Positions 9,010 through 19,784 are shown, counted from the stretch's first letter. The stretch: DNA of 39,514 bases from a bacterium (GCA_027062325.1 JAMOTN010000035.1:1-39514), one strand, 5' to 3'. Notes: a model not told the origin generated them from the sequence alone. Translations and numbers: made by a program.

Positions 9010-9829
9010 CTTTTAGGGAAATGAAGGTGGCTACTACAACTCCAATCCAAAATATCTTTGAGTATAGGAAAGAGAGAGCAAGAAGTAGATAAATAGTGGG
9101 AATTTTTAAAGAGGAGAGACCAACCCCTAGAGATAAGGTAAGAAAGCTTGTAAGCAGCAAGTATGGAAAATTTTTAGCCTGGATTGTTCCTATCAATCCT
9201 AAAGTGATCGTGATAATTACGACTGTATAAATTTTTTTCTCAGAAGAGTAGATTAGTTTCAAATTAGTTTTGAAAAGCTGAAATTTTTTCAGCCATCGGT
9301 ATGCTAATTTTATCAATATGTGGAATACTGGGATCATGACCGCTACTAATAATGCGCCAACTGGTGGAGTAGGGAATATGGAGTTGTCACTGCTTATAGA
9401 GAATAGGAGTTTTAATCCTTTGGTATCGGCAGCAATCAAGGATGATAGTGAAATTCCAATTAGTGTCATAATACTTTCAATCAAACAGAAGAGTTCAACA
9501 GAAATGCGTCCAGATAGAGCTAATGTAGTTATTGCAGCGGTTGGATAAAAGAATACGATGGCTCCTAAAAAGGATACCAGACCGCATGTTATTAAAATTG
9601 TTAAAGATGATATTATACTTGCAGTAAGGGCAGTTTTAAATCCATACAGTTGCCCAAGTAGCACTATTGGTAATGGAACAAGAATATAGAAGAGAAACTC
9701 AAGTGCTACTCCAATTGGGGTGTACCAGTAAACTATGTAAAATGCTACACTTAGAGCAGCAGCAGTTGAGGCAACAGCATTTTTATAATTTATGTTTCTC
9801 TTAATATTGGCTGTATGTTTTTTGTTCAT
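8993..9829 (-). CDS. polytopic membrane protein of unknown function
   Basis: 278 aa with many hydrophobic helices; 2 to 20 bp spacing to upstream genes on the same strand. Confidence 0.7.
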   Translation of the reverse strand: MNKKHTANIKRNINYKNAVASTAAALSVAFYIVYWYTPIGVALEFLFYILVPLPIVLLGQLYGFKTALTASIISSLTILITCGLVSFLGAIVFFYPTAAITTLALSGRISVELFCLIESIMTLIGISLSSLIAADTKGLKLLFSISSDNSIFPTPPVGALLVAVMIPVFHILIKLAYRWLKKFQLFKTNLKLIYSSEKKIYTVVIITITLGLIGTIQAKNFPYLLLTSFLTLSLGVGLSSLKIPTIYLLLALSFLYSKIFWIGVVVATFISLKATLST

Positions 9830-9848
9830 GGCTTCCTCTTTCTTAAAT

Positions 9849-10640
9849 TTATTGCAATTTTATGTATTCTGCATTTACTATGCCGATTTCTATAGGTTCT
9901 GGAGAGCCTTTAACATCCACTACTTCGTGCTGGACGGGCAATGTTTTTAGAAATTGAGAATCTCGCAGTAATTTGTATGGAAAGGCAATCTCCCAGCTTC
10001 TAGCGACACTTTCTAAACGGGCTGCAATGTTCACGGTATGACCAATGGCGGTAAAGTCAAGCATTGTATTTGAACCTGCGAAGCCAATTAAAGCTTTACC
10101 AATATTCAAACCTGCGCCACAGCTTAAGTTTTCAGCCTCAAATTTGTTTTTTATTTTATGAAATAAAGTGATTATTGCTTTTATAAATACGCCTGTAGGA
10201 TCTTGATAGTTCTCTGGGTTTGTCCATATAGCCATTGCACAGTCTCCAATGTATTTGTCTATCTGTCCACCGTAAAATAGGATTGTCTCTTCAGATTCTG
10301 AGGCAAAGTCTTGCAAGATTTGGAACACTTTTTGAGGGGAAGTTTTATTGGCATATCTTGTAAAACCTCTGATATCTATGAAGGCTACCCCAATCTCTTT
10401 TATACAAGGCTCTGGCAAACTTTTTTCCTTCAATATGGATTCCAGAACTTCAGGCTCCACAAATTTTCCTATTAATTCGTAGAGAAATGAGGTGACGTTG
10501 AGAAGGTTTTTGAAAGATTTTTCGGTATTTGAAGTGTCTAAAATTAAGTCTGCCTCTTCTTTTGAATTTACCACTGCAAAGTTTTTTGGAATCATAGATA
10601 ACATTTTAGGATTTAAAGGTCCATCAAAGAAAATTTTCAT
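9849..10640 (-). CDS. class III adenylate/guanylate cyclase
   Basis: GVAFIDIRGFTRYANKTSPQKVFQIL, GGQIDKYIGDCAMAIW, LNIGKALIGFAGS, DFTAIGHTVNIAARLES. Confidence 0.93.
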   Translation of the reverse strand: MKIFFDGPLNPKMLSMIPKNFAVVNSKEEADLILDTSNTEKSFKNLLNVTSFLYELIGKFVEPEVLESILKEKSLPEPCIKEIGVAFIDIRGFTRYANKTSPQKVFQILQDFASESEETILFYGGQIDKYIGDCAMAIWTNPENYQDPTGVFIKAIITLFHKIKNKFEAENLSCGAGLNIGKALIGFAGSNTMLDFTAIGHTVNIAARLESVARSWEIAFPYKLLRDSQFLKTLPVQHEVVDVKGSPEPIEIGIVNAEYIKLQ

Positions 10641-10642
10641 AT

Positions 10643-12922
10643 TTATTCACTCCTGTTATTTAGACTGTTTTGAATTGATTTTTCCTTGTTTTCGATGTTT
10701 TCTAGTTCTTTTGAAAAAAGATAACTCTTTGCATCAACTATGTCGCGTTCTACAAGGGCTTTAGCACTCCTAAGTTTGTCCAACACTATTCCTTCTGATG
10801 CATCTATGAGCTGCCTTAGCATTTCAGAAGTTTGCTGAAAAGCACGTAATAAATCGCCAGCACTTATACTGGTTACCTCTTCAAGTTTGGCAAATTCTTC
10901 TCCACTTGCCCATAAGTAAGCGGGAGTTGCTATGTCCAGAACTAGTTCTTTTAAAGAAGTAGTTCCCGTTATTTCAAATTCAAAAGTTTGCAGCTTCTCC
11001 AAAATTTTTCTGTACTTTAGGAGTTTGCGTTTTATAGCTTTGGGAATGCGCTTAGATTTGTCTCCTTTTCGCTCTTCGTATACAAGACATGCTATGAGAG
11101 TGACTATCTCCTCTTCTGAAAGTTCAACAAAAGCTCCTTCAAAGAAAAGTTCAGCTAGTTCTAATTCATAGCCAAAAAGTTTTCTTGCAAATTCACCTCT
11201 AGTTGTTAAATTTTCAGCAGATAGGTATCCTAAAGATTCTAAAAATACTAAACGAGCTTCCACCAGATTAAGAGTTCTTCCTTCAGCGTCGGCTATTCTG
11301 TTTTCTAATTCTTTTAGCTTTGTATAAACGCGTCTTTTTTTAGAATAATTGTGTTTACATTTTGAAAGATGAGGACATTTATAACATTCAAACTTCTTAA
11401 GAGCTTCGTTAAAGCGCCGTATTTTCTTTTTGGAAAACCACTTGAATAGGCGTGTTTTTTGAAAATTTAAAAAGTCTACGATTAATGTTGGTTTTCCACA
11501 GGGGACTTCGCCTACCTTTTTCTGGAGTTTGGTGAGTTGTTTTTCAACATCCCAAATGGCAAAGCTTTTGCGAGAGAAAGTGAATAACCCTTCCCGTCCG
11601 TTGGTTGCTACTAGGTTTAATATGCTGGAGTATGAAAGATCGAATTGACTGCGTAAGGGTTCAGGATCTGAGAATATAATTCGGCGAAGTGCATAGGGGT
11701 CATCTATGTCCAGCATGGTGTAAACCCAACCTTTTTTATCTATACCACGACGTCCGGCACGTCCTGCCATTTGCTGAAATTCCAATGTTCTGAGTTTTCT
11801 GCGCCTTATCCCATCGTACTTAGTGAGTGATTCGAAAGCAACAGTTTTGGCGGGCATGTTGACTCCAACAGCAAATGTTTCTGTAGCAAAGAGAAGTTTT
11901 ATAAGGCCTGCAGAGAAGAGTTTTTCAACGGTAATTTTAAGATGTGGTAGCATGCCTGCATGGTGGAAGGCTATACCTCTTCTCAAAAGAGGAATAAGTG
12001 TGTCTGCCTTTGGTAGATTTTCAAGGTTATATTGGTTAATTAGTTTGGTTAATTCCGCTTCAAGTTTTGCGTGCTCTGCTTCATTTAAAAGATTTAGATT
12101 TTGGTATTTTTTAGCCAGTTTTTCACATAAAAAGCGGGAGAAGGCAAAGAATATAGCAGGGTACTGCTTTTTAGAGAGAATCGTTTCCACAATTGTATTT
12201 AAAGAGGTGTTTTTGAAATTAATAATCCCTCTTTTTTTGAGCTTTAAAAAGGTTCTCTTGAATTTTTCAGGATTTGAAAATAAACGTTCAACGGTCTTTT
12301 CGGCTCTTTCTATTCCTCTGTCAGGTGTCACAAGGTATATTTCCAAGGGAACTGGGCGATGAGTTTCCTTTATTAATACAGTTTTATTATCCCTTACGAA
12401 TTCAAGCCAGTTTTTGAAGTCTGCAGCATTGGATACGGTTGCAGAGAGAGCCAGAAATTTTATGTGAGGTGGAGCAAAGATGATGGACTCTTCCCAGACT
12501 GTTCCGCGTTCTCTATCGTTTATGAAGTGTATTTCGTCAAAGATAAGATGCGAAACTTGATCTAAACGTGGATCTGCGTCGTAGATCATATTCCGAAATA
12601 TTTCAGTTGTCATTACTATTATTGGGGCTTCCTGGTTTATAACAACGTCGCCAGTTATTATTCCCACGTTTTCTGCTCCAAACTCCTCAGTAAAGTTCAT
12701 GAACTTTTGGTTGGTAAGTGCTTTTATAGGGGATGTATAGAAAGTGCGAACTCCTTTTTTAAAATTGTGTTCTATTAAAAACTCGGCTATAAGAGTTTTT
12801 CCAGCTCCAGTAGGAGCGGTTACGAGTACGTTGTAATCGTTAAGAAGTGCTTCTATGGCTTCAATTTGAAACTTGTCTAGGGTAAGTCCTTTGTATATGT
12901 GTGGTGCTTTGGATTCTGACAT
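10643..12922 (-). CDS. Ski2-like DExH helicase (DSHCT-type)
   Basis: TAPTGAGKTLIAEFLI, FDEIHFIND, LSATVSN, FATETFAVGVNMPAKTV, QMAGRAGRRG. Cys cluster CYKCPHLSKCKH in the middle. Confidence 0.93.
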   Translation of the reverse strand: MSESKAPHIYKGLTLDKFQIEAIEALLNDYNVLVTAPTGAGKTLIAEFLIEHNFKKGVRTFYTSPIKALTNQKFMNFTEEFGAENVGIITGDVVINQEAPIIVMTTEIFRNMIYDADPRLDQVSHLIFDEIHFINDRERGTVWEESIIFAPPHIKFLALSATVSNAADFKNWLEFVRDNKTVLIKETHRPVPLEIYLVTPDRGIERAEKTVERLFSNPEKFKRTFLKLKKRGIINFKNTSLNTIVETILSKKQYPAIFFAFSRFLCEKLAKKYQNLNLLNEAEHAKLEAELTKLINQYNLENLPKADTLIPLLRRGIAFHHAGMLPHLKITVEKLFSAGLIKLLFATETFAVGVNMPAKTVAFESLTKYDGIRRRKLRTLEFQQMAGRAGRRGIDKKGWVYTMLDIDDPYALRRIIFSDPEPLRSQFDLSYSSILNLVATNGREGLFTFSRKSFAIWDVEKQLTKLQKKVGEVPCGKPTLIVDFLNFQKTRLFKWFSKKKIRRFNEALKKFECYKCPHLSKCKHNYSKKRRVYTKLKELENRIADAEGRTLNLVEARLVFLESLGYLSAENLTTRGEFARKLFGYELELAELFFEGAFVELSEEEIVTLIACLVYEERKGDKSKRIPKAIKRKLLKYRKILEKLQTFEFEITGTTSLKELVLDIATPAYLWASGEEFAKLEEVTSISAGDLLRAFQQTSEMLRQLIDASEGIVLDKLRSAKALVERDIVDAKSYLFSKELENIENKEKSIQNSLNNRSE

Positions 12923-12967
12923 ATTCGTGCCTCCTTTAAAAGTTAGATTTATTTTAACTAATGAATT

Positions 12968-13600
12968 TTAACTTGTACCAAAAATTCTATCCCCAGCGTC
13001 TCCAAGCCCCGGTATTATGTAACCTTTTGAGTTGAGCTTCTCATCTAAAGAAGCTGCAAATACCGGAATATCAGTGTGGCTTTTGGTAAAATTCTCCACT
13101 CCCTCGGGAGCAGCAATTATGCACAGGAGTTTTATATTCTTGCCCCCGGCTTTCTTTAAGGTGTTCGCGGCTTCGACAGCACTACCGCCGGTTGCAAGCA
13201 TTGGATCAACTATAAAAAACATGTAGTTTTCTGGATTCTTAGGAATTTTAAAGAAGTAACTTACAGGTTTTAGAGTACTTGGGTCTCTATACATTCCTAT
13301 ATGAGCTACTTTGGCGGAAGGAGCGATTTTTAAAAGTGGTTCGACCATTGAGAGACCAGCTCTTAGAATTGGGGCTATGACAAATTTATCGTTTTCTAGA
13401 ATTTCGACTTCTGCTTTGGCAAGGGGAGTTTCTACGGTTGTTTTACAAGTTTTTAAATCTCGAGTGGCTTCGAAGAATAAAAGAGTTGTTATCTCTTCAA
13501 TAAGCTCTCTGAATGTGCGGTGCTCTGTCGATTTGTTCCTTAGAATTGCAAGTTTATGCTTGATAAGTGGATGATCCACTACTGTGAACATGCTATTCAA
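12968..13600 (-). CDS. upp: uracil phosphoribosyltransferase
   Basis: VVDHPLIKHKLAILRNKSTEHRTFRELIEEIT, APILRAGLSMVEPLL, FIVDPMLATGGSAVEA, GDAGDRIFGT. Confidence 0.96.
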   Translation of the reverse strand: MNSMFTVVDHPLIKHKLAILRNKSTEHRTFRELIEEITTLLFFEATRDLKTCKTTVETPLAKAEVEILENDKFVIAPILRAGLSMVEPLLKIAPSAKVAHIGMYRDPSTLKPVSYFFKIPKNPENYMFFIVDPMLATGGSAVEAANTLKKAGGKNIKLLCIIAAPEGVENFTKSHTDIPVFAASLDEKLNSKGYIIPGLGDAGDRIFGTS

Positions 13601-13606
13601 CTCCTT

Positions 13607-14152
13607 TTATTGATCTTGAATTGAATCTCTTTTGTTAAATTCGTACTCTAAGATTTTCCCAATCCGCCTCGCGTGTCTGCCACCTTCAAACTTTTCTTCT
13701 ATGAAGGCTCTTACTATGTCAAGAGCAACCTCTCTCCCAGTTGTTCTACCTCCAAGAACAAGTATGTTTGCATTGTTATGAGCACGCGCTAGACGGGCAT
13801 GAGTTGAGGTAAAGCAGAGTGCAGCCCTAATGCCTTTGACCTTATTTGCGGCAATTGAGATTCCTATACCTGTACCGCACAGCAATACTCCAAATAGAAA
13901 TTCTCCTCTGGAAACGGCCTCTGCGAGTTTAAAAGCTACATCCGGATAATCTGTAGAAACTTCTGGGTCTCCTCCAAAGTCTGTGACTTCAAAACCTTGA
14001 AGTTGCAAGAATTTTTTTACCTCTTCCTTGAGATAAGCTCCGCCGTGATCAGAACCTATTGCAACCTTTCTGAAAGATGCAGACATGTAGTCCTCTGTTT
14101 GAGTTAAAGCTGTAGTGTCCATTTTAACATCTGTTGAAATCTTCTCAGGCAT
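13607..14152 (-). CDS. rpiB: ribose-5-phosphate isomerase B
   Basis: VAIGSDHGGAYLKEEVKKFL, STDYPDVAFKLAEAV, GVLLCGTGIGISIAANKVKGIRAALC, ARAHNNANILVLGGR. ATG 14152 sits behind aaaggaggg; the track start is 14188. Confidence 0.95.
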   Translation of the reverse strand: MPEKISTDVKMDTTALTQTEDYMSASFRKVAIGSDHGGAYLKEEVKKFLQLQGFEVTDFGGDPEVSTDYPDVAFKLAEAVSRGEFLFGVLLCGTGIGISIAANKVKGIRAALCFTSTHARLARAHNNANILVLGGRTTGREVALDIVRAFIEEKFEGGRHARRIGKILEYEFNKRDSIQDQ

Positions 14153-14234
14153 GTTTGACCCTCCTTTGATGGTTAACAGTTTTTTCACTACAAATAATTT
14201 TAATAAATTGCCAGAGTTGATGCTTAAGTGTTTA

Positions 14235-15440
14235 TTAATTTCTTAACTTCGATTTGCATGAGGGATTTAGATTCATAGAGAATATTGAAAACATGCCAAC
14301 GAAAGCAACTAGTGGCACTATCTTTATTAATAGGGATTTTAAAAGAGTTAGAGAAAAGCTTGCACTTGTGTGTTGTAAAGCTTCTGTCATGGATATTACA
14401 CGTGCTCTCATAACATTAGTTGTGCTGCGTTGAATGACTGTCCAGAAGGAGATGTACATGGCGCTTGCAAGTATTGTGGATGTGTAAAAGAACATCAGCG
14501 ATTCGAATTTTAAATTTGAAAGGTAACATATTAAGAATGAGCTCCAGAGTAGAAAATTCCATACGCCAAGTTTTTCTAGAAAATTGACCATTCTTTTGTG
14601 AGTTGAGGAAAATTCAACTACGTTTGCTCCTATAAGCCAGGCAAAAATTAAAGCCGAATAAAGTATTCCATAAGGAAGATTGAATTTTTTAGAAATTAGT
14701 GTCAGAAGAAACGATAAATTCTGGGTGTTAATGCTGAAGGGGATATAAGCTGCCAGCACTACTCTAAGCTGAGGGGATTTAGAGATGTATTTTAGACCAG
14801 TGAAGATAGATTGGAAGAATCCTTCATGACGATGTGACGAGGCCTGTTTTTTGGTGCGTTTGTGCTCGGTTTTTATGAGAGTCCATGATATGCAAGAGAT
14901 TACTATTAAGACGGCATTTATTGGGAGAGCAAAACTGTGTGTAAGTTGTGCAAAAATTGGTCCAATTAACTCTGGGATTGTATAACTCCATACAACAAGT
15001 GAGCTTAGCGCGGGCAGTTTTCCTTTCATTCCGGATATCTCTGGGATTATCGCTTCTGTTGATATGTCAAAAAATGGTCCCAGAATTTCTAACAGAATTC
15101 CTGCAAGCATTATGGGAGTCAAGTTTATAAAAATTGCTGTTTGAGGTAGAAAAGATAATAAAAGTATTACCACGGATAGAAAGGCGGTAGTAATTGTACC
15201 AACACGTCGTGGGCGGAGTAGATCTACCGTCACTCCAACTGTGAGATTGAGTAAAGCAATAGATACGGATCTGATTAGGAAAACTGCAATTGTAGATTGC
15301 TTTTCTATTGCTTCTAAGACCCCAGATGTCCACCCGTAAGATTGAGCTAATGAGAAGAAAAACTGTGCTATGAGTAAGAGAATAACGTTTTTATCTTTTA
15401 AAAGACTTTTTATTATAGACAATTTATCTTTTAACTTCAC
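14235..15440 (-). CDS. MFS-type transporter
   Basis: About 12 hydrophobic helices, VDLLRPRRVGTIT loop typical of the MFS loop 2-3 region. Confidence 0.75.
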   Translation of the reverse strand: MKLKDKLSIIKSLLKDKNVILLLIAQFFFSLAQSYGWTSGVLEAIEKQSTIAVFLIRSVSIALLNLTVGVTVDLLRPRRVGTITTAFLSVVILLLSFLPQTAIFINLTPIMLAGILLEILGPFFDISTEAIIPEISGMKGKLPALSSLVVWSYTIPELIGPIFAQLTHSFALPINAVLIVISCISWTLIKTEHKRTKKQASSHRHEGFFQSIFTGLKYISKSPQLRVVLAAYIPFSINTQNLSFLLTLISKKFNLPYGILYSALIFAWLIGANVVEFSSTHKRMVNFLEKLGVWNFLLWSSFLICYLSNLKFESLMFFYTSTILASAMYISFWTVIQRSTTNVMRARVISMTEALQHTSASFSLTLLKSLLIKIVPLVAFVGMFSIFSMNLNPSCKSKLRN

Positions 15441-15465
15441 GAAATGGGCCTCCTAAAGCCAAATT

Positions 15466-17019
15466 TTATAAAACTTTCTCAGCTAAATCTTCTGATACTG
15501 TGAGAGTGCGTTCTGCATCATAGATGTAGAGTGCTTTGTAACCGGAGGCGGCTCTTACGTTTTTAACTGTTGCCATATCAACTTTAACTTTTCCAGAGCG
15601 CTTACTGAACTTTGCGGCAATTGAGGCGGCGATTAAGATTTCCTCCTCTGTGACGTTTGAAAGGGATGTTTTAGGTTGGAGAACCACGTGAGATCCTGCT
15701 GCGTCTCGTACGTGGAACCACAGCCAGTTTTTTTTGGCAAACTGCATCACTCTTTTGTTTTGCTCAGCGTTTTTGCCGAAGTGTATGAAACAGTTGGAAA
15801 GTTCTATTGTATTAAATTGTCGCTTGCGTTTAAATGAGCTAGTGCGCTTTGGTATGCGGTTGCTTTCGGGAGTTTCGGAGAAGAAAAATTGAATGGATTT
15901 TAAATTCAAGTTGGAAAGTTTGTTTTCAAGTTGAGAAAATTTTGTTTGATTTTCTTCGAGCATTTTTTGGAGTGCTTGAAGCTTTTTGTTTGCGTTGGCT
16001 GCATTTTTTATAAGCTGCTGCGTAGTGGTACTTATTTGAGAAGGGGCTTTTCCCTCAAATTTTTTAGCTATTTTTTCTAAGAGTTTTTTTGGTATTGATA
16101 TTCCTAGTTCTTTTGATGATGAATTTAGCAATTCCGATATTATTTCCTTTGGTGAATGGGCAATTTTTTGTAAGTTTGGGAATACAAGAGCGGCAAGCAA
16201 GTTGATAAAATTTTCAGTTTGTCTTGTATGTTCAATTGCTTTTTTGATCTCAGCAATTCTTTTCTTTAGAGTTTCTATGTTTTTGAGAATGTGTTTTCTC
16301 ATTTGATTCAGTATGTTTTTTTTCTTTTGATATAGCCAACATATATATGAGCAAGTTTCAGTGTTTTTGTAAGGTATAGTAATTGAAGCATCAAGATTTA
16401 TTTTAAAAAAAGCGGGATAGTAGTCGACTTTTAACTCGTTATCTAATTTAACAAATAGGAATGATTGGGAAGAAGGTGATACTTTATGCCATAATTTTTC
16501 GAATTCATCGATTGGAATAATTCGTTTAGTAGAATTAAATGTTGCTTCTAACTTTTTGACAACTTCATTTTTATTGATCAACTTTTTAGATATAAGCTTT
16601 GATATATTCTCGGATGGTGGCTTGAGGCGGTATTTTGCATTGGTTGTAAATATGAGATCATCTCCCTTTGTTATCTCAACAAGGTTTACTCGACCAGTAA
16701 ATTGAATAGTGATTTTGATGTTGTTTTTTATCAGTTTACCTCTTCCTAATATTAACTCTATGCGTTTGTCAGGGAATACGACTAAACATTCTTCAACTAC
16801 GTAATTTTTGACAAACGACAACTTTTTTAAGAGAGGGGCAGCCTGACTGTAAGAGATAAACATTCCATAGGGGGAAGAAAGAGAAAAAGTGAAAAATTCC
16901 CCGGATGTTTCAAGTTGAAAGACACCAACACCTGCATATAAAGCGGAAATTTTTTTCCCTTTAAGCTTTGGCATAATGTCCGTTGCTAAAGAATAAAAGC
17001 ATACTATGTCAAGGGGCAA
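15466..17019 (-). CDS. rqcH: Rqc2/RqcH homolog (NFACT family, FbpA-like)
   Basis: N-terminal NFACT-N-like region, long coiled coil, then NFACT-R: KNWLWFHVRDAAGSHVVLQ...LIAASIAAKFSKRSGKVKVDMATVKNVRAASGYK. Confidence 0.9.
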   Translation of the reverse strand: MPLDIVCFYSLATDIMPKLKGKKISALYAGVGVFQLETSGEFFTFSLSSPYGMFISYSQAAPLLKKLSFVKNYVVEECLVVFPDKRIELILGRGKLIKNNIKITIQFTGRVNLVEITKGDDLIFTTNAKYRLKPPSENISKLISKKLINKNEVVKKLEATFNSTKRIIPIDEFEKLWHKVSPSSQSFLFVKLDNELKVDYYPAFFKINLDASITIPYKNTETCSYICWLYQKKKNILNQMRKHILKNIETLKKRIAEIKKAIEHTRQTENFINLLAALVFPNLQKIAHSPKEIISELLNSSSKELGISIPKKLLEKIAKKFEGKAPSQISTTTQQLIKNAANANKKLQALQKMLEENQTKFSQLENKLSNLNLKSIQFFFSETPESNRIPKRTSSFKRKRQFNTIELSNCFIHFGKNAEQNKRVMQFAKKNWLWFHVRDAAGSHVVLQPKTSLSNVTEEEILIAASIAAKFSKRSGKVKVDMATVKNVRAASGYKALYIYDAERTLTVSEDLAEKVL

Positions 17020-18797
17020 GAGCGTATCCTCTCCTCAATGGATTTATTCTTATGGTTAATAAATTCTGTTATTTTATCAACCACTTCTTCGGGAGATATT
17101 TTGAGGCGTTCACCTGTTTCGCGAACTTTTAATTCCACTTTTCCTTCTTTTACAAAACTTCTACCCACTACGACTTGATAGGCTACTCCCATTAAATCAG
17201 CGTCTGCAAACTTTACGCCAGGTGATTCATCTCTGTCGTCGAGTAGAACGTCCTCTGCCAGTATAGCTGGATTAAATAATTTAGCCTTTAAGTTTTGATA
17301 CAGGTTGAGAGCGACAGCAGAGGATTCATTATTTGCTTTTAAATCTATCACTCCAACTGTAAAGGGAGAGACAGTGTGAGGAAATATGCAGCCGAACTTA
17401 TCTGCTTTTTGCTCTATTATTGAAGCTACGGTTCGGGCAACCCCTATACCATAGCACCCCATAATTATTGGTTTTTCTTTTCCGTCCTTATCTACAAAGG
17501 TTGCTCCTAATTTTTCCGAATACTTAATACCCAATTTGAATATGTGTCCAACCTCTATGCCTCGACTTTCATTCAAAGCCTCTCCGCACTTTGGACATAC
17601 ATCTCCTGCTTTGGCTTCTGCAAAGTCACCCCAATGGTAATTATCGCCTTTGAGATCTCCAGCTTTTATTCCTGTTATGTGATAACCTTCTTTATTAGCA
17701 CCCACAATAAAGTAATCTATAAATTTGAGAGAATTGTCGAGCAAAATCATTCCATCGAATCCCAGCGGACCTATATTTCCAAACGGTAAATCTTCGCCAG
17801 TGTACATCTTTAGTCCCATCACAGTTTCGTCTTTAAGCTTTGATAAGAAATTCTGAACTTTTATCTCGTTTACCTCTCTGTCTCCTCGCACAACACACAT
17901 AACATTTTCATCGTAAAATTCGCCGTTTTTAGATTTGAAAGTAACGGTAAATACCACTGATTTTGCAATTTCTGATGGATCGGTTTCGAGTTTTTTAGCA
18001 ACTTCCTCAACGGTTTTGGCTTCACCTGTGTTTATTTCTTTTTTCTCAGTGTACTTTGCTTTTTTAAACTTGAATTCTTTAAGTTCTGCCCTCTCTGTGT
18101 TTGCAGCCCAACCGCATCTCGGGCAGTAAACTATTTTACTTTCACCTGTGTTTGCCAAAACTATGAATTCGTGAGAGTCAGCTCCTCCAATTGCTCCGGT
18201 ATCTGCCTCAACAACTTTGAAGTCTAGGTCGCATCGAGAGAATATGCGCCAATAAGCTTTGTACATGGAATCGTATGCTTCATTCAATTCATCTTGAGAC
18301 TTTCCAAAGCTATATGCATCTTTCATTATGAACTCACGAGATCTCATTACACCAAATCTTGGTCTTATTTCATCTCTGAACTTGACTTGAATTTGATAAA
18401 GAGTGAATGGAAGGTCACGCCAACTCTTCACTTCTTGGGCAGCAAGCCACGTTACAACTTCTTCATGAGTTGGTCCAAAACAGCACTCGCGGCCATTTCT
18501 GTCTGTGAATTTGAGCATCTCATTGCCATATATGTCCCATCTTCCAGTTTGCCGCCAAAGAGTAGCGGGATGGACTGCTGGCATGTATATTTCGAAAGCT
18601 CCAGCTTTATTCATTTCTTCACGAATAATTGCTTCTAGCTTCTTGAAAATTCTCCAACCTACAGGTAAAAATAGGTATATTCCGCTTGATAGTTTTTTTA
18701 TCATATTTGCTCTCAACATCAACTTATGGCTAATAACTTCTGCTTCTGCTGGATCTTCGCGCTTTGTGAAGAGAAAATAATTCGATAATTTAACCAT
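17004..18797 (-). CDS. proS: prolyl-tRNA synthetase (bacterial type with editing insert)
   Basis: LMLRANMIKKLSSGIYLFLPVGWR, FGPTHEEVVTWLA, RFRDEIRPRFGVMRSREFIMKDAYSF-like, VDLGHIFKLGIKYSEKLGATF-like, MGCYGIGVARTVASIIEQ. Confidence 0.97.
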   Translation of the reverse strand: MVKLSNYFLFTKREDPAEAEVISHKLMLRANMIKKLSSGIYLFLPVGWRIFKKLEAIIREEMNKAGAFEIYMPAVHPATLWRQTGRWDIYGNEMLKFTDRNGRECCFGPTHEEVVTWLAAQEVKSWRDLPFTLYQIQVKFRDEIRPRFGVMRSREFIMKDAYSFGKSQDELNEAYDSMYKAYWRIFSRCDLDFKVVEADTGAIGGADSHEFIVLANTGESKIVYCPRCGWAANTERAELKEFKFKKAKYTEKKEINTGEAKTVEEVAKKLETDPSEIAKSVVFTVTFKSKNGEFYDENVMCVVRGDREVNEIKVQNFLSKLKDETVMGLKMYTGEDLPFGNIGPLGFDGMILLDNSLKFIDYFIVGANKEGYHITGIKAGDLKGDNYHWGDFAEAKAGDVCPKCGEALNESRGIEVGHIFKLGIKYSEKLGATFVDKDGKEKPIIMGCYGIGVARTVASIIEQKADKFGCIFPHTVSPFTVGVIDLKANNESSAVALNLYQNLKAKLFNPAILAEDVLLDDRDESPGVKFADADLMGVAYQVVVGRSFVKEGKVELKVRETGERLKISPEEVVDKITEFINHKNKSIEERIRSCPLT

Positions 18798-19329
18798 GGT
18801 GCCATATCACACTCCTTGCATGGGTTTTGGCAAGTTCAAATAAGAGTCTATCGACTTCTGATACGATTAAAGCTTCTTCAGTTATTCTCTTACCTTCATA
18901 CTCGGATGCGTGTGCGAGTACAATGTGTACGACTTGAGGGGGAAGTTTATGTTCCAGAGCTAAATGGGCTCCCAATACGTTGTAGGGCACAAATATTGCT
19001 AATTCCTTGCGCTTAAAGTGTCCATTTTCGTCTTCAGTGATGGTTAAAATTTTACCTACGTCATGAAGAATAGCACCTGCAACCAAGAAATTTCTATTGA
19101 TGGAAAAATTTTTCATCTCGTTTGCAATTGCGAGCGCAAGATGAACGACTCTTTCAATATGGTCTAGAAACGATGAGTTACAGTTTGCAATCAAAAGGGT
19201 AAAAGGCATCTTTTCTAGGAGTTTCCAGCTTTGATTTGCTTCTTTTAGTGCTGTCTCGTAGCATTGTAAAGTTTTGTGACGCAAAGAGTCATCTGTGATT
19301 AGTTTCAAGAGTTCATGAAATCTTTCCAT
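18790..19329 (-). CDS. HD-domain phosphohydrolase
   Basis: HIERVVHLALAIANEM...VAGAILHDVGKILTI...AHLALEHKLPPQVVHIVLAHASEYEG. Confidence 0.85.
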   Translation of the reverse strand: MERFHELLKLITDDSLRHKTLQCYETALKEANQSWKLLEKMPFTLLIANCNSSFLDHIERVVHLALAIANEMKNFSINRNFLVAGAILHDVGKILTITEDENGHFKRKELAIFVPYNVLGAHLALEHKLPPQVVHIVLAHASEYEGKRITEEALIVSEVDRLLFELAKTHARSVIWHHG

Positions 19330-19569
19330 ACTGCCTACACCTCATACTTCAATTAAGTAATATGTGATACTAAAAATTTAAAACAAAACGAGTGATTGGG
19401 GCAAGTGCAGAAGTGATAGAACTCTTAGGGACGACGGTTGAGTTAGTTGTACTTTGATAAGGTTAGTTATGCTTAAAATTTGCGTGGGTAATAGAATAGT
19501 TAATTATAAAATTGAGATAAGATAAATTTAAATGTGGTTTGGGTGTGTTCTCCAAAAAGAGTGGTTTTT

Positions 19570-19740
19570 ATGAAAAGGGCTGGAGAGATATTAGAGAATT
19601 TTTACTGGGTTGGTGCCGCAGATTGGAATATTGGAAATTTTCATGGCTATACCACATCTAGAGGAACGAGTTATAATGCTTATTGCTTCTGAAGAAGAAA
19701 TTGAATTGCCACATTAAAAAAATCCCTGCAACGTTTTATG
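19570..19740 (+). pseudogene. remnant of the N-terminus of a flavodiiron protein (FprA / ROO family), frameshifted
   Basis: ATG at 19570 reads MKRAGEILENFYWVGAADWNIGNFHGYTTSRGTSYNAYCF*, matching the flavodiiron N-terminal signature (YWVGAVDW..R.FHGY.TPRGTTYNAYLI). After the stop another frame continues LIASEEEIEL and another TLKKIPATFYEV. Confidence 0.65.
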
Positions 19741-19784
19741 AAGTTAGCACGTGATGACAGGAAAATTTGATTATGCTAGAAGAT

